Positions 37,101 to 49,100 of a DNA stretch of 64,000 bases are shown piece after piece. The stretch comes from Flaveria trinervia (lineage: Eukaryota; Streptophyta; Magnoliopsida; Asterales; Asteraceae). The DNA lies in contig CM046442.1 of NCBI GenBank assembly GCA_025506515.1, positions 107,549,991 through 107,613,990 on the forward strand, written 5' to 3'. Both the position numbers and the translations under genes were made by a program. The notes below the pieces were generated by a model, which saw only the letters and a program-made list of their open reading frames with translations, ran no database searches and had not been told where the DNA came from. Position 1 is the first letter of the stretch. Each line of letters starts with the position of its first letter.

Positions 37101-40100
37101 CCAAGAAAAACACAACGGATGGCACCAGCATCAAGTTTAGTGGTTGTCGGACAATGATCGTGGACATAAGCAAACAACCAAAGATTTTAGGTTCAAGAGG
37201 AAAAGGGTTGTGTGTAGGAAACAAAACAGAAAACGGGGTTTTTCCATTGAGAACCGAGGAGGGCATGCGGTTAATCAAATAAGAAGCAGTCAGGACCGCA
37301 TCCTCCCAAAAGCGATGAGGAACATGAGAATCAATCATAAGAGTGCGGGTAACATCCAACAAGTGACGGTTCTTGCGTTCTGCGATGCCATTTTGTTGAG
37401 AGGTATATACGCAAGATGTCTCGTGAATGATACCATGCGTTTTGAGATATAATGATAAATCTGCAGACATGTATTCTTTTGCATTATCAGTACGTATGGT
37501 TTTAATGGATGTGTTAAACTGATTTTGCACATACGCATGGAATTCTCGAAAAATGGAATTTAGCTCACTATGAGATTTCAATAAGTAACCCAGGTAGTAC
37601 GAGAATAATCATCGATAAAAGTAACAAAATAATCAAAACCAAGAGTAGTTTTAACAGGGGAAGGTCCCCAAATATCCGAATGCAAAAGTTCAAATGGGTT
37701 ACAGACTCTACTAGACACTCTTGGAGGATAGGGATGCGGGTGTGTTTACCTAGCTGACACGACTCACAATGAAAATCAATAGAAATAGATAAATCCGGTC
37801 TCATTTGCCTCAGAACCGCTGTAGAGGGATGACCCAACCGGCAGTGGACTTCCTTGATGCTTGAGTCACAAACGTTTGCTGAAGGTTATGACGATAAGGA
37901 CAGACGGTAAAGGCCTCCTGATTCAACACATGTGCCAATCAGACGGTTCGTCCCTAGTTCCTAAAAAACACAATGAGTCGGGTAAAATTTGGCGAGGCAA
38001 TTGTTTTGTTTGGTAAGTTGACTTACAGAACAAAGGTTATCGGGAAATTCGGGTACAAACAATACAGAGGAAAGGGTCAGGTTCTTCGAGTTACTAATGG
38101 ATCCGATACCTTGAACAGGGCATGAGGATCCATCAACAATTCGAACAGGAGGGTGAGAGGTATGCTTTAAGTTGGATAAGATACCTTGATTCCCAGTCAT
38201 GTGATGAGTGGCCCCAGTGTCAACAATCCAAGATGAATTAAGGCTAGAGAACGTACCTGAATGAGCTAAATTGGCTTGTGGGCTGGGAGCATGAAGCTGA
38301 AGGTTTAATAACTGCTGAAATTTGTTATACTCCTCCTGACTGAGAGTGACTGTTGGGGTAGCCGGACTAGCATGATCCGGGGCATCATCAGAGGCAGCTA
38401 ACCTTGCTTTGGGCGAGGAGGTGGAAGAGAACCAGGTGGACAATTCGGGCAGTTGTACTTTGTGTGTCCATCCTGGTGACAATAATGACAAGTGATACCA
38501 TTGCCTCGACCAACACCTTTTCTTGGAGCTGGCTGATTACCTCGACTGGTGTTTTTGCTAACAGGTGCACTTGTATACATGGCCGATGTGTCGGTGGTTC
38601 CAGTAGTAGACCCTGAACCGTACATCTCTCGAAGCAAATGATAAATGGAAGCGACCGAGGAGGTGGCAGTGGAGTTGCTCAACAATAAAGGTCGAGCACT
38701 AGAGAACTTCGGTGATATACCTGCAATAAACATCATAATATCCATTTTGTTGTTGCGCTCCTCCTGAAGCTTCAAATCGGTGGTCGGAGGGTACAACGCA
38801 CGGAGTTCATCTCTGAGTTTTGAGAACCGGGTAAAATAGTCAGTAAACGTCGAATCACCTTGTTCTGCTCGACTATATGCCTGAACCACAGAAAATGCAT
38901 GCGATAGAGATTCTTTGGCCGAAAAGGATGAAGACAAATGATCCCACGTTTCTTTCACATTGGGAAAGTTCTAAGCTATAGTAAGTATTTATGGCTCCAT
39001 AGCATTCCACAAAGCCAATTGAATACCACTATCATCAATACGCCATTCACGGGTAATTGGATCTGGAGGGGTGTTGTCAAGTGGTCTCCCTTGTTAAGAC
39101 TAGCAAGCCCTTTCTCGACAAAGAGACTCCATGAACTCCAATTTTTGGAGTCAAGTTTCACAGGAATACGTAAAATAGAGTTGTAATTGATGATACCTGG
39201 AGCAATCTGACTTGCAGTAGTGGACTCGGGTTTGGTTTCTTTCACAGTTTCTTCAGCCATTGATTAAATCGGAATAGATCTGAAAAACGAGCGTATACCT
39301 GGTGCAGAAACGAGAAAGGTGTCGGATCAGGAAATTGACCTCACAGGTGAACTGGAAATTGGATCACGAGCTCGCCGGTGTAAAAGGGGTCGCGGAGACG
39401 AAGCCACGCGCCGCCACTCGCCGGCACGTGAGGCGGCGGGGAGGCGGCGTTTTTTCGGGTTTTGCAGATCGGAGGATGGCGACGCTTATGGTGGCAGCGG
39501 TGAGTTGTACTTGTTGATCGAAAAAAGATTTGGTGTGGACAGCAAGTTCTTGACAGGGGCCGAGTAGTGACAGGTAACGTGACTAGGATTCGTACCGAGA
39601 GCCTTGTGGCTCTGATACCATGTGAAGAAACTGAAAGTTATTTGTATATCTTGATCACTTTTACAATGAGGAAACACCTCAATATATAGAGGTGGTAAAC
39701 CCTAATCTAAGGCTCATGGATCAACATAATGGGCCAATATAACTAGACTAACTAAACTAAACTATTTACATTAACAATAACCAATTTCCCATTCCGTAGC
39801 TTTTAATATGGGTAGTATATCTCGGTAATATTCGCATTCGAAGCAGGAGATACGCGAATTTGTCACGTGTGTTTTCGCTACTCAATCCATATACCAAATC
39901 TGATCAGGGGGATTCAATGTCATAGAATGAAAAGCTTGTTCGAAATTTGTCGAGGCGTGGCTGACTTTTGAAGCTCCACGCCTGATGGCTCATATGGCTA
40001 GGTAAAAAGGACAAGAAATGATGGGCCATGGAGTCGATGACCATACACCTTGTGAACCTCCTATGTTGGAGTTGCTTCCTTGTAAACCTAGACCTCTACC

Positions 40101-43100
40101 ACCATATAAATGCCTTCTCTCCTAACCACCATGTTCACACCCTTGGCCTCGGTGCTGGAGTATTGTTGGTCTGATTGTTGCTGAGGATGTAATCAGTAGT
40201 TCAAGCAGGAATTGATGACTGGTTGTGGAGTGCCATAGGGGCAGTGGGTTGTATTGAATTCGTTGCCTGATCGGATTTTGTGAGTCTCTACTAGAATGAG
40301 TTTCGACTTAGCTTTAAAGCTTTCGTTCAACCCTGGAACAATTGAAGAACCAGTTGTAGCTCGTAGGTCCAAGACACAAGCTCCAACGTCGGTTAACATT
40401 TTTATTGTTTGGCAGTAAGTGGAGATGTTGGCATGATTGTCCAGCTTGGTTGTGATAAATTTATGCTCCAAGCGTACGGCTCTTGAACTTTGTTTATCTT
40501 GGAAAGTAATTTCCAAGGCAACCATGCCTGTAAAGTAGTAGCCTTAGGTTGAGAATGATGTGGGGTAAGTTATTTGAAATGGTGCTATAAAACCATTGAA
40601 AGAAAACAACATCTAGACGTTGTCACAATTCAAAAAAGTCAATCTTCCTTGTGTTCGCTTACCTGAAAGACCCTATAGAGGTAGATGCTTCCTGATGTAG
40701 GAATTCCATCTCCAATAGGAATGGAATAAACTTCCCGATGTGGATGCTTGTGATTTTCTAGTGTAACGTATGCTCCATGAGAAGATGTAGAAGGAATAAA
40801 GAATAGAGAAGGGTGAAGCAGAAAGGCGATGGGTGGTAGGTTGAGAAAGATCGAACGCATCAGCTAGAGCAAAAAAAGATGGTGATCAAAGAACTCTAAT
40901 ACCATATTGTTGGGTGTAGGCTTCGGTGGATTAATTTGGAACAGTTGGGCTCGGCCAGCCCAAGTTCTAATTAGGCCCAGTTTAGTTAGATTATTAACTA
41001 AAGGGTTTAACCCTAATTGTAGTCTATATATACTTCTTATTGTACTTTATCACTCAATAAAAGAAAAATCGTAGTTGCCCCAAGAGGACGAAGATTGCAC
41101 ACTGCAACCGAACCTCTATAAATCTCGTGTCTCTGTTTATTGTTTAGTGTTCTTAATTCGTGTGTTTCATACCAGTTTGATCCTAACACATATTATACGG
41201 TATTTTCAATGCTTGCCCTTATCCCTCTCACTATCAGTATAAATAATACATGGGAGCCTATCTATAGCAAGGGTTGCAAAATATAAGTACAACTTTTAAC
41301 ATAATTAAGTTCCTATCTTATAACCTTTAATTGCGGGTAGTATATCTCGGCTAATAATGTTATCTCTAACAAGACAAAAAGTAACAAAATAATTAAGCAA
41401 AAAAGAAACACGTCAATGGATAAACCACAGAAAGCTGCCTAGAGCGTAGTTATATATTTAATTCGTCAAACTTTCTTATTTTGATAATAAAAGAACTATA
41501 TTATTAACATTCATATGTTGACACAGTAACTACTCATGAGAAATTAATGTTTTCGGACAGAGTGCTTTGGTATTGACTGATTGAATCTTACAATAACTAA
41601 AAGTTGTACCTGATCTTCGTTTTGAACGGGATCAGAGTCACCAGACTTTGGTACAGCTTTCACAAGAACTGAATAATATGAAATCTTGTCACCCACTTTT
41701 TTCTGTTTTTCATCACTAGTTTCTTCAACTTCATCTATATAGGCAACACGAAGAGAAGGATACCTGCTCATGAATGTAAAGAAGACAGTTTAGTAAATAC
41801 AATAACCACATGTGGCACTTTTGATTTGTTTACTTATGAATGGGTTGATTTGTGTTGTGGTTTATAAAAAACGAGTCAAATGGGTTGAATAAAAAATAAG
41901 CTAGAAGGATTGAACCATTCAATACATGGAAAGTCACATTCGAAGTCTATTTTAAACATATAAAATCTCCTAAAACATTTTAGTTAAAGATACAAGTTAT
42001 CATTATAATAACATTGTTTTTTTAATGATAGCTATAAATAATTCATAGGACAAAAAGCTGTTAGTGGGTCAACCCAATCCAACATGAAGTTGTTAAAAAC
42101 TATTACCCACCCCGCTTGAACCGTCCATCTTCCCACCTCCAACAATAACAACTTTTCACATAAAAATAAAGGTTTAAAATTGTAAGTTTTACGTTGTCAT
42201 GAGCCTTAGAATATCATGGGCACGCGCATCTGCTGATCGTTTTTGGATGCCATATTGTTGGCAAGATACGACATATGAAAACTTCATATCCACCACTGCT
42301 TGACATTGTGTCAGTAACAATTGTTCATTACTTAAATCTTCTTCGGTATTAGACGAAGCAGCTTTATAACCTTTCATCAACTCTAAAAAAAGGATAGAAT
42401 TTATATAAAACGCTAATGCTAAACATTACAAAAAAGCCAGAAGAAAGGGTGATATTTATGCATACGCTCTTCTTCTGCCATGTCAAGGAAAGCCTGAAGT
42501 TCCAATGCTTGCCGATAGTACATCATACCGCGTACTAATTTATGCAAGGAGAAATTATAAACAGTATATACATTTAGAAAAACAAAATAACCAAATACAA
42601 AGTCTTGTTTCAAATTAATCACGTACCAGTTTTAGTTAGCGTTTGACCTCTATATGATGCCCAATGTCGAAGATGATATTCCATATCTGGAAGACCTTTG
42701 AGTTCATCTTCATTTTTGCAGTTCACCCGTTCAAGGAAATTATCCCATTCGTCTATATAATATATATTATGTATTTAACTAATTTATCAGTATCATAACA
42801 CATGGATATGATTAAAAAAAGGAAAAAGCTAAAAACAAATTGACCTGGGAAAATTTTTTGCAAGTAAAAGAGGATGGAAACCCCATCTTCGTTTGGCTTC
42901 CCCAAGGTATCCATAGAGAAAAGGACATCCTCATTGAAGTAAGGTGTAAGAACCCTTGCATAAGTGTTACAAGAACAAATACCGGGCGTCAAGATGGGTA
43001 TTCAATGACATTAGCTTATATCCAAAGTAGGGGTGCAAACGAGCCTAGCCGCTCGTGAGCTACTCGAGATCAGGTCGATAAAAAGCTTGAAACGAGCCAA

Positions 43101-46100
43101 GCTTTATTGAGCTTGAGCCAAGCCTGAGCCTCTAAAAAAGCTCATTAAAATATCAAGCTCGAGCTTCACATATCAAGCTCGAGCCGGTTCATGAGCCTAA
43201 ACGAGTTTTTTTTTAATTTTTAGATATATTATATTTAAGTTATTAAATATATTTATATAAATAAATATTATTATATATAAATTTAAGATAAAAAAATTAA
43301 ATAATATGTATAATGCTTTATTTAAAATATATAACTATAAATATAAATAAATATATTTAAAAATAATTATTAAATAATAAACGAGCCGAGCTTGAGCTTG
43401 AAAAGTTTTTGTGGAGCCGAGCTTGAGTTTTAGAATTAAAGCTCAAAACAAGCCGAGCGCGAGCTCGAGCCTAAACGAGCTCAGGCTCGGCTCGGCTCGT
43501 TTGCGCTCCTAATCCAAAGGGTCACATATGACATATCCAATCAATGACTAGAAACCAGCACTATTGTGTGGGTTACCTCAAATTCTGTTTTGTACAAAGT
43601 ACCATTTTTGAGCTTTTGATTAAATTGGGTTCCATTCTTAGTGGTTCCCATCCCCATACCCACATCATCGTTATCCTCACATTATATGGGACCCATAAAA
43701 TGGTTGTGCTAGATGACCAAAATGAAGAGACCTTAGTTTAGGTACAAAATAGTGGTGACATTTATATTTTAAAATAAACTGTTGTAAGTTTTTTAATTAA
43801 AAGTCATAAGACGTGTATATTTTATAAAAGAAATTCACCACACAAGACGGCCGAAAATGCCTAAAAATGATACAAACTTACGAGAAAGATATCATGTTTC
43901 GAACTTTGGGTGCTGCAGGCATGTCCATAAACAATGAATTTGAGAAGAAAGAAATACGCCTTCTGGCTTCTATGTTTGATGGCACATCCATAGCAGATTC
44001 TTTTTCAGTCAGCAAAAGATGAAGTCTTCTTATCTGGAGTAAAAAGCAATCATGGTGTAAATATTTAGATACTTCAAAAAAATCAGTCACCAACTTTGAC
44101 ATGCATAGATTGTTTCTTTTGTAACTCGATGTTTTGTTCTTTACTTATAATGGAAGAAATTTATATTAACATAAAGAGGCGTCAAAAACCCATGAACTTA
44201 CTTTCTCATTCCAAGCTTCAGCTTCTCTTGTAACAACAGGAAAATTAAGAACTGCAAAGAATTTCTGATATTGTTTATCATGTTGTCCTTCATTATTTCC
44301 ATAAGAACCACCATGAGTTGATTCCATCAAACTGTATGTGGGAAGCAAAAATCCATTAGAGAATGTTAGTTAACTAGAGAGATCAACAATGCTACTTCAC
44401 TATACCTAGAAATTGACTCATTTACTATTATGTCTCTTGTCACCACCTCCAGCATGTTAAGTAACACAATTACAACTTCATCCTTGTCATTCTTATCATT
44501 TTTTATCTGTAGAAAACAAAAATCATGAAAAGTGCCACATTTGTTACTTCGGACAGTTTTAGAAGTTAAATTACTAGCTTTGAAATGGTTCGAAAGGAAG
44601 TAGTATTTTACCAAGAACTCAATAAGTTTAACAAACTGAACAGTGAGGCTAGGCAGTTCGCTCATATCAAGCTCACTTAACACTTCCCCCTTCTGTATGT
44701 GAGTGTCCACTATCTCAAATATCTCTTTCAGAACACTGGAAAATGTCAACCAAAATATTTATACAAGTTGATCACAAAAATAAATAACCATAACCAAACC
44801 CAATATATCTCATCTACAGCCAAGCTATTGAGGAGGTCCGCGGAGTTGGTCACAAATAAAATTGAAAATACGATAGGACTTGAATAATTATTTACATACG
44901 CCGTCTCTCGATCCCCCAAAACCAGAAAGTTCATAATATTTTTGCATGAAGCATAACATTCACGAACTGCGTAGACCATATAAGGGTCTGAGCTCAGCCT
45001 CTTTTGCAGTTCAGAATCCCTTCCATTACTGTCTTTTGCCATATCTAATGCTATAGGAAGCTGAAAATTGACCATTAAAAAGTTAATATATACATGTGAA
45101 ATTAAAGATTCATGGAAGTACATCGTTCTGCATGTAAAAAAAACCTTGCTAGCCAGTAAAAATGGAGGCCACTGAATGAGATTCATTTTCATATCTGCCC
45201 AGTAAGGCATGAGTAATAAGTCCATTTCCCTGATCAGAATAACAAAATGCATGTAGAAGTCAGTTCGACCAAATGAAAACTGTTTCTAAAGATATATATG
45301 CATAAATACATCTTAATAGCACCTATTATTAATCAAGTCTTCATCCCTGAAACTTGTGATTATTTTATTCCACATCTGAGCAAATCTGGCTGCATCTTCT
45401 TTGTCAGATGTGACCTGAAAATAGATAGCCAAACAATTACCCATGATAAAATGAGACAGAAGTCTGTATGTGTAGATACTAATGACAATAATAGAAAAAA
45501 CCTTGGGGAATCTACGTGATAGAGTAGCCTTGAGTCCCTTTTTAGTCCTTTCGCCTTTTTCTGCTGGAATTAAGCAATTATTAAAAGCAACTGGCAGTTG
45601 CTCAAACCGGTTTCTCAACATTTCCAGAGTCCGTATCTGAAAAAGAAATATTTGAGAAAGGAACTAATACAAATATAATAATAACAATTTGACAATAATA
45701 AAGGTATCAAGCGGGAGAGGACCAACCTCTCCAAGACGCCGAAATGCACCATAGAAGCCACCAACTATGGTGGAAAAAATGGCATACCAAATTTGAGTAT
45801 CCATGAAATACACCTGTGGAAAGTAGAGAAAACTTCTAATTTACAAATCAAGTTATGGAGGCAATAGAATGTGGTTTGTACTTTGTAGAATAAGAAGAAA
45901 TCAGATAAAAATTCCATACAAGAATGATAGGAGCCCAAAGTGCAATGACAACACCAAGATTGTTTCTAGCTGCAAAGGCAAAATAACAATGTGAAAAAAA
46001 ATTCATTTTTGGGTGTAACTTGTGTACTTGTGATTATGGGTACATATAACACTCCTAAACTTGATTACTTTGGGGGAAGAACTCATGCCATTGGTAACGT

Positions 46101-49100
46101 GTAATGTGAACTCGCATTATTGCTTTTGTAGGACCCACTAGAGGCTTTATCTGCAATATGGCAAGTAATGAGGCAATTCATGTTCGAAGGGTAGAATTGG
46201 AAATAACAGTTCTATAAGTGCTCCACTTTGATGTGATTGATTGTTAGGTAAAGTATTGTTACACAAATATTTTTACAAGAAAAAGATGTAGAAAAGGAGA
46301 AACACCTCTAAGTAGTAACTAAAAGCCAACTTTACTGCTATGAGGAAAACCCAGAAGAATGTGTACCTAGAAAATAACATTTAAGGTTACACATAAAGCA
46401 AAAGACAACTAACTCAACCTATACACATATTGTTTCTGATAGGATGTCTTACTTAATTAGGGAAAGAGGGTCCTCATGCATTCCTCTCCCGACATAGAGT
46501 GGAAGCTGCAAATTTATCACTGATTATTGAAATAACTTGTGAATGACACTTAAATAACCATAGGACTTCTCAACATACAAATCCTACTCCCCCCGTCCCA
46601 GATCTGTCCATTAGACTGTATATAATATGTAATAAAAAATGATTGTCCACTCCGAGGAAGAAAAGGTATACTTGGTAAAGCTTCCCAAAACACATCCCTA
46701 ACTAAAAATTACTATCACAAAACTCAAAGAGGCCATTTTATAATGCTTAAAGGGTATAACTTCATTCTGCTACATAAATGTTTTAATAAATCACTTTTTT
46801 CTTAAGCTGTCTGTTTTGCCAAGTGGACAATTATTTTGTGTAGAGGGATTATATATTAAACAATATAAATCATACAGTTTAACCAGGTTCAGGTCAAAAC
46901 AAGCCATTTTGTACAGATTGGAAAGGTCGAGTCAGATTGGGTAGACCCAACACACTTTTCTTGGTCAAATATGAATATGCAAATTATATTATTTCAATAA
47001 TAGAAATAAGTTATCAAATATAATGATTTAGGAGGTTTCATGTACCTGTGACCACCACATGATGAACCTCACGATTCTGTAATCCGATCTCTCCAAATAG
47101 CGGCGGACAAAGGGTAAGAGAAAAAGCAATGCAGAAAGCATGTTTGGAGACAAATAAATAACAATTGCCAAGATGAATAAAGATGGGGAACCTTGTCCAC
47201 TACCAAACCAATTTTTCATGGTTTCTCCAAATCCAGAAGGATTATCCAAACTATAAGAATATGTCACTGGTAAAACTATGACCCACACTGCTGCCGAAAT
47301 AACCTTCAATACATATCGAAGCTTGACATGAAATGACATGCTATACCTTGCTTTCCACATCATCACAAGATCAATTACAGCTGAAAATGAGATGGTAACT
47401 AATTAGCTGTACAACTCAGCAATAGGTATGTTTTAACAACCCTCATGTCCCCTTATTGAAAACAAAATTACCATACATTTGCACACATTGCTAAATTTGC
47501 TCAAATAAATTAATATTAGGTATGACTTACAAAAGTCAAATTTGAAAATGCAGAAAGAAATCATACTCACCTTGCGCAAGTTTCAATATTGCTGCTGTGA
47601 TGAAGATGCTCAATACTCTCTTGAACACTTTTCCATCAAAGATGGAACCTAGATTACCATCTCCACTCCATGCTATGATAATCATTGCCTATAGTTGGTG
47701 GTTTACATTAATCATGACAAAAATCTAGTCGATAATACAAAGATATGGAAAAAAAGAAATAAGAAGATTACCTGTAAACATAAGATGAAAAAGCTCCACA
47801 TCCTATCAAAACTCCTAAATATATGCCAATATGAATCTATTTCAACAAAATTTATCTTTCCTATCCAACGACCCCTGGTAGCAGGTTTTTCTACCTGAAA
47901 ATAGAAAACAGCATTAAAAAAATAAGGCCATGCATGGGATAATGAATGAGGCTTTATCAAATTAATTAACCTTTTTCCTTTTTTTATTAAAAAAAATTAC
48001 CCGGCTTTTGCAATAGAAACTAGCACAATAGATTAATTACCTGCTTTGAGAAGCCCATGGACCCACTTAGAGTTGCTATCAATTATGGTTAAATTTATTA
48101 CACATTAGTTTTCATGAGTCCAACTTACTCTTCCCACATTTTTGTTTGTGATGCGAATCTTGTATATAAAGTACATTCTTGACCTTCATTTTTAAGGACC
48201 AATAAGTGAGTTAAAAGTTTACTCAAATTGTATGGCAATGAACAGATCAACAGAACATGGTACACCCAGCATTTAGAAAAACAAAGAAGCAACTCATTTT
48301 TGCAACTAATTATCTAAAACAATATAACTCTTTGAACGTATAAATTAACCTGTTTTAATTCATACTAATGTAGTTGTTAGTAATCCATCGAAAGTAGTCG
48401 ACATTGGAATGTTATATCTATCCTCGTACACTCTAGGCACTTTGATCACTCTGAGCAGTATATAATATTTAGATTTATTAAAAGTCTAATAATAACTTTA
48501 TTTGATGAGTATGTTACATAGATGGTCCCCATGATTTATGACAAATTTTAGATTTGGTCCCTAAATTTATTTTTTTATGAATTTGGTACCTAATCTCAAT
48601 GTTTGCTAACATACATGGTCCCTCAACTTAACGGGAGTTAGTTAGGACGTTACTAGCCTCACGTGAGCAGCACATAAAAGGATTTTTGACAATTTTACCC
48701 TTACTGTTAAAATGTAAATCAAAATAAAAACTCTTAAATATAATAACCCTAAAAAGGCCTCCTATCAAATTTCTTCTCTACCGACTACTTTGTTAGCCCT
48801 TCGCCGATCATCTACTACTTTGTATCATCATGATCATCTACTTTGAAATGATCATCTACTTTGAATTGAAGCCTGTTCAATGATTTTGATGGTGCCACCT
48901 CATTCCACTTTGGTACTGCCCCGCCAAACATGTTTCTTCTTTCATCAAAACTTTGAACCTGTTACTTGAGGGTCGAGGCATATGTTTATTGCAATTTATC
49001 CGAAAAAGTGAACAAGCAGGCGGATTTGATTGCTAATTGCATTTGCATCAAATCATTGTAGAGCCAACTTCTTTTTTTGGTAAACCTTGATGTCAGTGAT

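Larger units (their letters stand above)
34774..39776 (-). mobile_element. complete short-LTR Ty1/copia (Ale/Hopscotch-like) in intron 33
   Basis: Two 156-bp LTRs (34774-34929 and 39621-39776; two substitutions, no indels) flank gag-pol on the minus strand. The target duplication ATAAC is at 34769-34773 and 39777-39781. The primer site GGCTCTGATACCA (+ strand, 39608-39620) is the exact complement of the initiator-Met site. A purine tract lies at 34930-34941. The very short LTRs and gag type suggest the Ale/Retrofit lineage. The element lies in the same direction as the host gene. Confidence 0.93.
34147..41609 (-). other. callose synthase intron 33 (7.46 kb), filled with copia sequence
   Basis: The intron joins phase-0 exons 41610-41763 and 34027-34146. 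It contains a complete copia (34774-39776), an older copia relic (40193-41188), a GT microsatellite (about 34407-34424), and a split direct repeat (about 34685-34773 with 39782-39830, against 41192-41345). 34147-34684 is otherwise unremarkable AT-rich intron. Confidence 0.85.

Noticed and set aside
39302..39567. Plus-strand frames of 71 and 82 residues rich in Arg
   Set aside because: They lie in the untranslated leader of the minus-strand copia between primer site and gag, and resemble no known domain.
39608..39620. GGCTCTGATACCA as part of a tRNA gene
   Set aside because: Only the primer-site length matches; it abuts an LTR and no tRNA cloverleaf surrounds it.
42840..43058. Plus-strand 72-residue frame
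   Set aside because: It lies antisense to callose synthase exon 42845-42954 and has no splice or domain support.
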